From Paracoccaceae bacterium (GTDB taxonomy: Bacteria; Pseudomonadota; Alphaproteobacteria; Rhodobacterales; Rhodobacteraceae): 21,352 bases of DNA. Positions 15,479 to 21,352 of the stretch are shown piece after piece. A program made the position numbers and the translations under genes. Under the pieces are notes generated by a model. The model saw only the letters and a program-made list of their open reading frames with translations, searched no databases and was not told the DNA's origin. Location: positions 1 to 21,352 of the forward strand of contig SLPP01000217.1 of the NCBI GenBank assembly GCA_007131945.1, written 5' to 3'. Numbering within the stretch: position 1 is the first letter of the stretch; every line of letters begins with the position of its first letter.

Positions 15479-15510
15479 TTGCCACCGACCCGGTCGGCAG
15501 GCCCCAACGC

Positions 15511-15532
15511 AAAAGGCCCGCCGAAGCGGGCC
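15511..15532 (-). terminator. Intrinsic terminator of rplM-rpsI
   Basis: On the minus strand GGCCCGC (15532-15526), a TTCG tetraloop and GCGGGCC (15521-15515) are followed directly by TTTT. It starts 24 bp past the rpsI stop and is the clearest terminator in the window. Confidence 0.9.
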
Positions 15533-15555
15533 CTGCGATACTCCGGCGGTACCGA

Positions 15556-16050
15556 TCAGCGCTTCGAGAACTGGAAGCTGCGGCGCGCCTTCCGCTTGCC
15601 GTACTTCTTCCGCTCGACGACGCGGGCGTCGCGGGTCAGGAACCCGGCCGCCTTCAACGCCGGGCGCAGCGCCGGGTCGAAGAGTTGCAGCGCTTTCGAG
15701 ATGCCGTGCTTGACCGCGCCCGCCTGGCCCGAGAGCCCGCCGCCGGCAACCGTCGCCATGACATCGAACTGGTCGCTGACGCCGGCCACCTGGAAGGGTT
15801 GACGCAGAATCATCTGCAGCACCGGACGGGCGAAGTACTGCGCCATCTCCTTGCCGTTGACGGTTACCTTGCCGTTGCCCGGCTTGATCCAGACGCGCGC
15901 GACGGCATCCTTGCGCTTGCCGGTCGCATAGGACCGGCCGAGCGCGTCGCGCACCGGCTCGCGCGGGGTTTCGGTCTGCGCCTCGGGGGCGGCGGCGTGG
16001 CCCGCCACGGCATCCTTCAGCGCGTCGAGGGTCTTCAACTCTTCGGCCAT
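15556..16050 (-). CDS. rpsI: 30S ribosomal protein S9
   Basis: The 164-aa protein has the S9 core starting at [20 protein letters not shown] (near 41-60), then [19 protein letters not shown]. The ending [17 protein letters not shown] is the basic tail that reaches the ribosomal P site. About 35 extra N-terminal residues, rich in Ala and Glu, precede the core; E. coli S9 is about 130 aa. Such extensions are common in alphaproteobacteria. It lies 2 bp after rplM, the conserved L13-S9 operon, and ends at the terminator at 15511-15532. Confidence 0.98.
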   Translation of the reverse strand: MAEELKTLDALKDAVAGHAAAPEAQTETPREPVRDALGRSYATGKRKDAVARVWIKPGNGKVTVNGKEMAQYFARPVLQMILRQPFQVAGVSDQFDVMATVAGGGLSGQAGAVKHGISKALQLFDPALRPALKAAGFLTRDARVVERKKYGKRKARRSFQFSKR

Positions 16051-16052
16051 GG

Positions 16053-16517
16053 TCAGGCGCTCCGCGTGTTCTTCTTGTTCATCGCCCGCAGGTCCAGCAC
16101 CTCGGGCTGCTGCGCCTCGTGCGGGTGCTCGGAACCGGCATAGACGCGCAGGTTCGTCAGCTGCGTGCGCGCCAGACGGTTGCCCGGAAGCATGCGCTGC
16201 ACCGCCTTCATCACCACCCGCTCAGGATGCTTTCCTTCGAGGATCTGCCGCGCCGTGCGACTCTTGATCCCGCCGGGATAGCCGGTGTGCCAGAAATAAG
16301 TCTTGTCGTCGCGTTTCTTGCCCGTCATCTGCACCTTGTCGGCATTGATGACGATGACATTGTCACCCATGTCCATATGGGGCGTGAACGTCGCCTTGTG
16401 CTTGCCGCGCAGGCGATTGGCGATGATCGAGGCGAGACGACCCAGAACCACGCCTTCAGCGTCGATCAGGATCCATTTCTTCTCGATATCCGCCGGTTTC
16501 GCGGTATAGGTCTTCAT
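16053..16517 (-). CDS. rplM: 50S ribosomal protein L13
   Basis: The 154-aa protein begins [20 protein letters not shown]. It has [54 protein letters not shown] and [20 protein letters not shown], all standard L13 signatures. E. coli L13 is 142 aa; the extra residues are mostly C-terminal. L13 is an early-assembly 23S rRNA-binding protein. It is first gene of the rplM-rpsI operon and reads away from the tRNA-Leu gene, with which it shares a 211-bp upstream region. A good promoter lies about 58 bp upstream. Confidence 0.98.
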   Translation of the reverse strand: MKTYTAKPADIEKKWILIDAEGVVLGRLASIIANRLRGKHKATFTPHMDMGDNVIVINADKVQMTGKKRDDKTYFWHTGYPGGIKSRTARQILEGKHPERVVMKAVQRMLPGNRLARTQLTNLRVYAGSEHPHEAQQPEVLDLRAMNKKNTRSA

Positions 16518-16575
16518 GTCAGAGCCCGGTTGTGAGAAACGGTCGGCCGGGCGATCGCCCGCACCGGATGCCCGC

Positions 16576-16603
16576 CTTCTACAGCTTTACGCGCGTGGGT
16601 CAA
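16576..16603 (-). promoter_or_regulatory. rplM-rpsI promoter
   Basis: Minus strand TTGACC (16603-16598), 16-bp spacer, TAGAAG (16581-16576). The predicted start near 16569 gives a leader of about 50 nt. The -35 matches five of six consensus bases and the -10 four of six. Confidence 0.65.
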
Positions 16604-16690
16604 GGGGTGTTTCCGCCGTAAATCACTGCTTTTTCAATGTCATATAATTTAGGTATTATTTTACCCCATTTGTTTCCGTCCGCTTACTGC
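16604..16690. other. A/T-rich segment between divergent rplM and tRNA-Leu
   Basis: Positions 16615-16680 are strongly A/T-rich, including a TATAAT at 16640-16645, in sharp contrast to the flanking genes. It lies upstream of both the ribosomal-protein and tRNA promoters, where it could act as UP-element DNA for both. No -35 partner for the TATAAT was found, so it is not called a promoter. Confidence 0.4.
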
Positions 16691-16719
16691 TTGTGCTCTA
16701 CTCGGCAAGTCGCTATTCC
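16691..16719 (+). promoter_or_regulatory. tRNA-Leu promoter
   Basis: TTGTGC (16691-16696), 17-bp spacer, TATTCC (16714-16719). The predicted start near 16726 is only a few bases before the tRNA 5' end, as is usual for stable RNA genes. Confidence 0.5.
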
Positions 16720-16728
16720 CTGCGGCGG

Positions 16729-17075
16729 GCGGACATGGCGGAACTGGCAGACGCGACGGACTTCGACCCGCGCAAGTGCGCGAAAAGGAGTGCCCTGTCG
16801 GAAACGGCGGGAGCAGAACGGCTCAAATTCGGGGAACCCTCACGGGTGGTGCCGGTGGTGATCCCGAGCCAAGCCCGGGGCTTAGATGCCTTGGGAAGGT
16901 GTAGAGACTAGACGGGCCGCAGCTACAGCCGCGCATGCGCGGCCAGGCTGAAGGGATAGTCCGGACCACGAACGCCCCTGCGGACGATCCGGGCGGGGCG
17001 GCGGCGGAAGCCGAAGTGGTGCGAAAATCCGTTTCCCGAAAGGGAGTCCGGGTTCGATCCCCGGTGTCCGCACCA
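16729..17075 (+). tRNA. trnL-UAA: tRNA-Leu(UAA) interrupted by a group I intron
   Basis: Exon 1 is 16729-16763 and exon 2 is 17024-17075, giving an 87-nt spliced class II tRNA with encoded CCA. The acceptor stem GCGGACA pairs perfectly with TGTCCGC (17065-17071). The D arm GGCGGAACTGGCAGACGC is the leucine type. The anticodon stem ACGGA (16756-16760) pairs with TCCGT (17028-17032). The split loop CTT + AAAA gives CUUAAAA, anticodon UAA. The long variable arm is CCC-GAAA-GGG and the T arm is CCGGG-TTCGATC-CCCGG. Every stem is intact, so the gene should be functional if spliced. It decodes UUA, a rare codon in such a GC-rich genome (and UUG by wobble). It converges on the SseB-family gene, 7 bp away. 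Confidence 0.95.
16764..17023 (+). ncRNA. Self-splicing group I intron (IC3-like) in tRNA-Leu
   Basis: A 260-nt intron between U34 and A35. The 5' exon ends in U and the intron ends in G, as group I requires. P1 forms between ACTTC (16760-16764) and GGAGT (16787-16791), with the splice-site U16763 opposite G16788 as the expected U-G wobble. Core elements closely resemble the Azoarcus tRNA-Ile and Anabaena tRNA-Leu introns: AAATTCGGGGAA, CCCGAGCCAAGC, AAGGTGTAGAGACTAGACGG and GGGATAGTCC. P7 pairs GACTA (16906-16910) with TAGTC (16957-16961). P8 is capped by GCCGCGCATGCGCGGC (16928-16943). No homing endonuclease gene is present. Splicing uses exogenous guanosine (family knowledge). The subgroup is judged by motif resemblance, not by a covariance model. 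Confidence 0.93.
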
Positions 17076-17082
17076 ACACTGG

Positions 17083-17880
17083 CTACCGCAGCCGCGGTGG
17101 CCGCGCCGGATCGAGCCCGACATTGGGACCGGCCAGTGACTCCGATGCGGCGAAGGGTGCAGGCGACAGTTCATGCCCGACCGCGGCGATACGCGCCATT
17201 GCCTCGGGCGGCGGGAAAACGACATCGAGCACGCTGTCCTCCAGCCCGGAAAACTCGAGCGCTTCAGCGACCGCGCGAGCGAGCGCCGGGCGCGCCGGGT
17301 CACCGACTCCGGCCAGCGCCAGAACGTGTCCATGCCCCCTGCCTTGCCAGCGCACCCCGGCGAGCACCGCCGCCGCAAGCCCCGGCACGCCGGAAAGGCG
17401 CCGCTCCAGCGCCGGCACCAACAGCGCCAGTGCCGCCTCGGGCAGCGTGACCGGGCCGAACGCCTCGGGCACCGCCTCGGCCTCCTCGGGCGCTGCCGCG
17501 GCAAGCGTCGCGCCGAGCCAGTCGAGTGCCTCGGGCGGCAATAGCGCGGCATGCTCAGCATCGGCGTTGACGATCAGCGAAAGGGCTTCGCCTGCCTCGG
17601 CCAGCATCGCGACCACCAGCCGGCCTGGCAGCGCGGCATAGGCCACCGCCTGACCGGCGAACGCCGCCATCCGAGCCTCGCTGTCGAAAACCAACACCGC
17701 ACGCATTCCCTTCAGGTCGACGACATGCGGCGTCAAGCGGTCGCCGCGCGCCTCTTCGACCAACAGGACGAACAGTTCGGAATTGATCAGTTCGGCATGG
17801 AACCGCAAGCGGAGTTCCACCTCTTCGGGGCGCGCGTGCATCTGCCTAAGCACGGCATCAAGAGTCGAGGCTTCAACCAT
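17083..17880 (-). CDS. SseB-family protein
   Basis: The 265-aa protein has an N-terminal SseB domain: RLRFHAELINSELFVLLVEEA, then VLVFDSEARMAAFAGQAVAYAALPGRLVVAML and LLPPEALDWL. The variable C-terminal half (GPVTLPEAALALLVPALERRL) is typical of longer SseB-like proteins. Function is poorly defined; E. coli SseB has been linked to serine sensitivity. No signal peptide or membrane segment is seen. ATG 17880 (MVEASTLDAVLRQMHARPEE) has GGTGGG just upstream. Longer starts at 17907 or 17901 lack a ribosome-binding site. The stop codon sits within a short stem-loop (17083-17100) and readthrough would be antisense to tRNA-Leu. Confidence 0.75.
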   Translation of the reverse strand: MVEASTLDAVLRQMHARPEEVELRLRFHAELINSELFVLLVEEARGDRLTPHVVDLKGMRAVLVFDSEARMAAFAGQAVAYAALPGRLVVAMLAEAGEALSLIVNADAEHAALLPPEALDWLGATLAAAAPEEAEAVPEAFGPVTLPEAALALLVPALERRLSGVPGLAAAVLAGVRWQGRGHGHVLALAGVGDPARPALARAVAEALEFSGLEDSVLDVVFPPPEAMARIAAVGHELSPAPFAASESLAGPNVGLDPARPPRLR

Positions 17881-18201
17881 AGCGCCCACCGCATGGACCA
17901 TCGGCAAGAAAACTACAACCGATCCCGCAGCACGACCCCGTCCCTAGCCATCTCACGCACTGTCCCGCTGCCCCCAGTACGAGAAAAAAAAGACCGGCGT
18001 CGCATGAAGCGGACCCACGGAGAAACCGCCTCCTTATTGTAACCTATCGCGCGAAACACCCGCACTGCCGAGCGAAGGAGGCCGGAACCCCGGTTTCGTT
18101 GTCGTTGCATGAGCAGAACCGCGTGACGCTTGCCCGATTTTGCGAGTTGCGCCATCTGAACGACCGAGAGCGCCCAGTGCACCGCAGCAAAGGAGACCGC
18201 C
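17881..18201. other. Divergent gap between SseB gene and sulfur operon
   Basis: About 320 bp with no supported gene. It contains an A8 run at 17984-17991, a 12-codon frame at 18004-18042 (MKRTHGETASLL) of no recognisable type, and a short CCGG-rich inverted stretch near 18080. Promoters for both flanking genes must lie here. TTGCCC near 18128 is a possible -35 for the sulfur operon, but its -10 is poor. Confidence 0.4.
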
Positions 18202-19149
18202 ATGCAGACTTCCTCTCGCCTCGCCCTCCCCGCAGCGCTGGTCGCGGGCTTGGGCGTGACGCCCGTCCTTGCAGCCCCGGAAGGCTGGGCACCACTGCTC
18301 GAACCGGTCGATCTCGCAGCGCTGCTCGACACGCACGGCAACGAGATCCGCGTGATCCATGTCACAGGCGCCTTTGATGAGGGCCACATCCCGGGAGCCG
18401 CCTCGGCCCCCTACGGCCAGTGGCGCTCGGGCTCCGAGAACCCCGGCGCACTACGCGACCGCGCGGAATTCGCCGAACTAGCCCGCGCGCTCGGCCTGAC
18501 CTCCGCGACGCCAACAGTCGTCGTCCATGCCGGCAGCAACCCGACTGACATGGGCGCCGCGGCGCGCGTCTACTGGACGCTGAAGTCGCTCGGCGTCGAG
18601 GATCTGGCGCTGCTCAACGGCGGATTCGCCGCCTGGACCGAAGCAGGGTTGCCGGTCTCGACCACGCCCGCCGCGATCGAATCGACCGACTATGCGTTCG
18701 AATGGCAGAACACATGGCGCGTCTCGACCGAGGAAGTTGTGGAGTTGGTCGAAGCCGGTGATTCACGGCTGATCGACGCGCGCCCGACCGGGTTCTTCGA
18801 AGGGCTCCAGTGGTCGATCGCCGCGCCGGGCACGATCCGGAATTCGGCGAACCTCACATACGAGGCATTCTTCGACGGCAACCGCATGCTCGGTGCCGAG
18901 GCGGTCCGCGATATGGCCGAGCGCGAGGGCTATACCGATGCGCCGCTGACCGTCAGCTTCTGCAATACTGGCCACTGGGCGGCGATAAACTGGTTTGCGC
19001 TCAGCGAACTGGCCCAGGTGCCCAATACCCGCCTCTATGCCGAGAGCATGGCCGAATACGCGGCCAAGGGGCACCCGCTTGATAACGCCCCGAACCGACT
19101 GGTCTATTTCTGGCGGTCGACCTCTCGTTGGGTGTCTGAGTTCTTCTAA
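18202..19149 (+). CDS. Secreted tandem-rhodanese sulfurtransferase
   Basis: The 315-aa protein has an N-terminal signal peptide (about 1-25, ending VLAAPEG), so it should act in the periplasm. Two rhodanese domains follow. The first (about 35-155; HVTGAFDEGHIPGAASAPYG, LLNGGFAAWTEAGLPV) has VVVHAGSN where the active cysteine loop would be and looks inactive. The second (about 170-300) has IDARPTGFFEG and the active loop SFCNTGHWA with Cys254. The family moves sulfane sulfur from thiosulfate or similar donors to thiols or cyanide. AAAGGAG lies 8 bp before the ATG. The TAA stop overlaps the next ATG by one base, so it is coupled to the permease. The probable role is processing a sulfur compound at the membrane exterior. 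Confidence 0.88.
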   Translation: MQTSSRLALPAALVAGLGVTPVLAAPEGWAPLLEPVDLAALLDTHGNEIRVIHVTGAFDEGHIPGAASAPYGQWRSGSENPGALRDRAEFAELARALGLTSATPTVVVHAGSNPTDMGAAARVYWTLKSLGVEDLALLNGGFAAWTEAGLPVSTTPAAIESTDYAFEWQNTWRVSTEEVVELVEAGDSRLIDARPTGFFEGLQWSIAAPGTIRNSANLTYEAFFDGNRMLGAEAVRDMAEREGYTDAPLTVSFCNTGHWAAINWFALSELAQVPNTRLYAESMAEYAAKGHPLDNAPNRLVYFWRSTSRWVSEFF

Positions 19150-20264
19150 TGCTGGCACGGCGCGGCCTTCTCGGGCTTTCTGCCCTCCTGCTCGTCGGCG
19201 CGGTCACTGTCATCGCCGGGCCGCGCGCCGGGCTTCTGGCAGCGCTCGGCATTGGCTTCGGCCTCGTGCTCGAGGGGCTGCGCTTCGGCTTCGCCGGCCC
19301 CTGGCGGCTGATGATCACAGAGCGCGACGCACGCGGGCTCAATGCGCAGCTCCTGGCGATCGGACTCACCGCAGCGGTCGGATTCCCGCTGATGGCTGCC
19401 GCGCCGGGCGAGATCATGGCTGCGCATGCGCCGGTGGGCCTCGGCGTGATCCTCGGTGCCTTCGTCTTCGGAGCGGCGATGCAAGTCGTCATGGGCTGCG
19501 GCTCGGGCTCACTCGTCAATGCGGGTTCGGGCAACCTGGTCGGGCTGGTGGCGTTGTTCGGCTTCATCGCCGGCAGCTTTCTTGGCACGCTGCATCTGGG
19601 CTTCTGGACGGCGCTCGGAACGCTGCCGGTGATCTCCGCACAATCGTTGGCGGGGGCGCAGGGCGGGCTCTGGCTGACGCTGGCAGGTTTGGCCGCGCTC
19701 GCCGCCCTGCTCGCCGTGCGCGCTGCGCCGGGAAAGCGGCTGCCAGGCGGGCGGCTCGCGCTCGCCGCGGTGCTGATCGCCGCCCTCGCTGCGCTCAACC
19801 TCGTCATCGCCGGCCAGCCCTGGGGCATCGTCTACGGTCTCGGCCTCTGGGGGGCGAAGATCGCACAGGCAGGCGGCGCCGATGTCGCGGCGACGGCCTT
19901 CTGGTCGAATCCGGTCCATGCCGAGCGGCTGTCGCAAAGCGTGCTGACCGATGTCACCTCGCTGACCAATATCGGGCTGGTTTTCGGTGCCTTCCTGATC
20001 ATGCGCGGCCGCGCCCGGCCTGACGCGCCGGTCGCGGCGCTGGCCTTGCGAGGCTGGGCCGGGATCGCCATCGCCGGGCTGGTGCTGGGCTACAGCGCCC
20101 GCATAGCATTTGGCTGCAATGTCGGCGCCTTCTTCAGCGGCATCTCGACCGGCAGCCTGCACGGCTGGATCTGGTTCGCAGCCGCCTTCCTTGGCTCGGC
20201 GGCCGGGCTGAAGCTACGCCCGCTGGTCCTGGTCCCGGCAACGCCGGCACGGGCCGCGGCATGA
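19149..20264 (+). CDS. YeeE/YedE (TsuA-like) sulfur-compound permease
   Basis: The 371-aa protein is almost entirely membrane helices (about nine or ten). The family's two repeated cysteine motifs are clear: VVMGCGSGSLVNAGSGNLVGL with Cys117, and RIAFGCNVGAFFSGISTGSLHGW with Cys323. In E. coli and Spirochaeta YeeE these cysteines line the thiosulfate path. Transport of thiosulfate or a similar anion is therefore inferred. No TusA-like YeeD partner is encoded nearby; instead the gene sits between a secreted sulfurtransferase and a 61-aa membrane protein. The start overlaps the upstream stop by one base and the stop overlaps the downstream ATG by four (ATGA). Confidence 0.9.
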   Translation: MLARRGLLGLSALLLVGAVTVIAGPRAGLLAALGIGFGLVLEGLRFGFAGPWRLMITERDARGLNAQLLAIGLTAAVGFPLMAAAPGEIMAAHAPVGLGVILGAFVFGAAMQVVMGCGSGSLVNAGSGNLVGLVALFGFIAGSFLGTLHLGFWTALGTLPVISAQSLAGAQGGLWLTLAGLAALAALLAVRAAPGKRLPGGRLALAAVLIAALAALNLVIAGQPWGIVYGLGLWGAKIAQAGGADVAATAFWSNPVHAERLSQSVLTDVTSLTNIGLVFGAFLIMRGRARPDAPVAALALRGWAGIAIAGLVLGYSARIAFGCNVGAFFSGISTGSLHGWIWFAAAFLGSAAGLKLRPLVLVPATPARAAA

Positions 20265-20446
20265 CCGCGCCCCGTCCCTCGCGCCTTGCGCGGCCAGTGG
20301 TCGGGCTGTTGGCGCTCGCGCTCGTCGGCGGGATCATAGTCTGGGACCTCGCGCAGGCGGGCCTGCCCGATCCGTTCCACGCGCCGCCCCCGCTCGCACT
20401 CGGCTCTGGCACCGCCCCCACAGGAGCCCATTGCGCCGCGAATTAG
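20261..20446 (+). CDS. Small single-span membrane protein of the sulfur operon
   Basis: The 61-aa protein starts with a basic tail (MTAPRPSRLARP), followed by one hydrophobic helix (about residues 13-32, VVGLLALALVGGIIVWDLAQ). A Pro/Ala/Gly-rich tail ends GAHCAAN, probably on the periplasmic side by the positive-inside rule. I recognise no family. Its ATG overlaps the permease stop as ATGA, so it is almost certainly translated with it. It could be a small subunit or stabiliser of the permease. The single Cys58 could receive sulfur or form a disulfide. All functional statements are inference from position. Confidence 0.65.
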   Translation: MTAPRPSRLARPVVGLLALALVGGIIVWDLAQAGLPDPFHAPPPLALGSGTAPTGAHCAAN

Positions 20447-20529
20447 GGCGCATTTGCCGCGAAAACCGCTTTCCGTGATGCCGGGCCTCGTCTAGGTTGC
20501 CCCGAAGGAACCGCGCAGAGGGGAGTGTT

Positions 20530-21099
20530 ATGCGTATCATCACCGCCGCCGTGGCCGGGGTCGTCCTGTTTCTGTCAGCCTGCATCGATGTGGACATGGA
20601 GACGACGGTGCTCGGTGCCGACGAGGCGCGGGTGACAGGTTACATGCAGGTGCAGCGCCAGATGTTCGACATGATGGGCGGGTCGTCCGATTTCTGCCCC
20701 GAGGATGAGGGCGGCACGATCGAGCTCACCGATACCCATGCCCGCTGTACGATCAGCCAGACCGGCACCTTCGCCGAAATCTTCGAGACCAGCAGCGACG
20801 GCACGCCGTCGCCGGTCGCGACCTATCTGGGCGATGGCACCGTGCGCGTGACCTTTCCGCTAGGAGAGATCTCGGGCGAAATGGACGAGATGGCCAGCGA
20901 CCCGAACATGATCGCGATGTTCCGCCCGATGATGGAAGGTCACAGTATCGTGCTGCGTATCTCGGGGGCCGAGATCGTTTCGTCGAACGGCACGATCTCG
21001 TCAGACGGATCCAGTGCCATGCTGAAGATCCCGCTGACCGATCTGCTCGAGGGTCCGAAAGCGATCCCCGAGAGCTTCGAGGCTGTCGTGCGCTACTGA
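20530..21099 (+). CDS. LppM-like lipoprotein
   Basis: The 189-aa protein has a lipoprotein signal: MRIITAAVAGVVLFLSAC with the lipobox FLSAC and Cys18 as lipidated residue. The mature part opens with IDVDMETTVLGADEARVTGYM, resembling the alternating-strand start of LppM-domain lipoproteins. It contains two further cysteines (near residues 56 and 76), which could form a disulfide, and a Met-rich acidic stretch around 118-140. It is probably anchored in the cell envelope; function is unknown. ATG 20530 has GGGGAG about 5 bp upstream; an earlier in-frame ATG at 20497 would destroy the signal peptide. An 83-bp gap separates it from the sulfur operon, so cotranscription is possible but not required. 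Confidence 0.75.
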   Translation: MRIITAAVAGVVLFLSACIDVDMETTVLGADEARVTGYMQVQRQMFDMMGGSSDFCPEDEGGTIELTDTHARCTISQTGTFAEIFETSSDGTPSPVATYLGDGTVRVTFPLGEISGEMDEMASDPNMIAMFRPMMEGHSIVLRISGAEIVSSNGTISSDGSSAMLKIPLTDLLEGPKAIPESFEAVVRY

Positions 21100-21325
21100 C
21101 GACGACGCCGGACGCGCCGACCGGTCGGGTGTTCGTGGGCCAACCTTCACGATCCGACGCGCGCCCTGCGGGTTCGTCGGTGACGAGATCTTGACGGGGC
21201 GGGCGCGGGGATTCAACCCGGATCACCGGAGTTCGCACACTACACGACACACGGGATTTTTGACTGGCAACGGCGGGGGAAAGGGATTCGACTGGGGGAC
21301 TCGCCCTCAGCAAAGGAGCTGCCCG
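21100..21325. other. Non-coding region before the window edge
   Basis: It contains a perfect CCGACCGGTCGG palindrome (21117-21128) just past the lipoprotein stop, without a T-tract. Two possible -35 boxes, TTGACG (21191-21196) and TTGACT (21260-21265), have no convincing -10. No gene is seen. Confidence 0.35.
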
Positions 21326-21352
21326 TTGAACGCCCGCAGCCTCGACGATCTC
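21326..21352 (+). CDS. Possible start of a downstream gene (partial)
   Basis: AAAGGAG (21312-21318) precedes a TTG codon by 7 bp, and the nine codons to the window end read as (M)NARSLDDL. A good ribosome-binding site before a TTG is suggestive, but nine codons cannot identify the product. Confidence 0.3.

Larger units (their letters stand above)
15283..15510. promoter_or_regulatory. MFS promoter region with A/T-rich core
   Basis: The gap between the rpsI terminator and the MFS start. Positions 15411-15480 are markedly A/T-rich for this genome. They contain a perfect 9-bp tandem repeat CGATTTACA (15419-15427 and 15428-15436) and a 17-bp near-palindrome (15462-15478). The rest, near the MFS start, is GC-rich and featureless. 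No unambiguous -35/-10 pair is visible, although TTGCGC of the palindrome could act as a -35. Confidence 0.45.

Noticed and set aside
15283..15507. 75-codon N-terminal extension of the MFS protein
   Set aside because: It crosses an A/T-rich regulatory region and yields Arg/Pro-rich sequence before the first membrane helix.
16640..16645. Perfect TATAAT on the plus strand as tRNA promoter
   Set aside because: No -35 at a suitable distance and too far from the tRNA; TTGTGC-17-TATTCC is better placed.
16637..16911. Plus-strand frames of 72-74 codons over the tRNA
   Set aside because: They read through the tRNA exon and group I intron; RNA structure explains the sequence fully and no homing endonuclease motif is present.
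18004..18042. 12-codon frame MKRTHGETASLL as a possible leader peptide
   Set aside because: No terminator/antiterminator structure or codon run follows to support attenuation.

Overview
The window is very GC-rich and dense, with gene content and order typical of the Rhodobacteraceae/Paracoccaceae (Alphaproteobacteria). The indicators are a leucine-degradation cluster, RNase E with a GWW C-terminal motif, an N-terminally extended S9 behind L13, and a CcdA-only thioredoxin-type electron carrier. Taxonomy is inferred from protein resemblance only.

Left part (1-6417, mostly minus strand). A leucine/isovalerate catabolic cluster: ivd (isovaleryl-CoA dehydrogenase), mccB (3-methylcrotonyl-CoA carboxyltransferase) and the window-truncated mccA (biotin carboxylase part). 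Two unrelated genes lie between mccB and mccA on the same strand, a membrane-anchored SNase-like nuclease and a macro-domain protein translationally coupled to mccA. A GNAT gene runs the other way and splits the cluster, so macro-mccA probably has its own promoter. ivd has a near-consensus promoter with a perfect palindromic operator over the start site. ccdA lies upstream, separated by strong hairpins.

Middle (6418-16517, minus strand). rne carries an intrinsic terminator and a 519-bp upstream gap consistent with a long leader. It is followed by a DctB/DctD two-component pair whose regulator has lost the GAFTGA loop, then purQ, an MFS transporter, and rplM-rpsI with a clear terminator. Three related 17-18 bp palindromes (arm G[T/C]GC-N-CAA) lie in separate non-coding gaps.

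Right part. A tRNA-Leu(UAA) gene (16729-17075) is interrupted by a 260-nt group I intron between U34 and A35, the same site as the cyanobacterial and plastid intron. It is the most distinctive element here. A convergent SseB-family gene ends 7 bp away. A plus-strand operon follows: a secreted tandem-rhodanese sulfurtransferase, a YeeE/YedE (TsuA-like) sulfur-compound permease and a 61-aa single-span membrane protein, all with overlapping start/stop codons. This looks like a uptake or handling module for thiosulfate or a similar sulfur species. A LppM-like lipoprotein and the possible first codons of another gene close the window.

I see no CRISPR array, insertion sequence, prophage or rRNA. 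Long reading frames antisense to the real genes are GC-bias artefacts.
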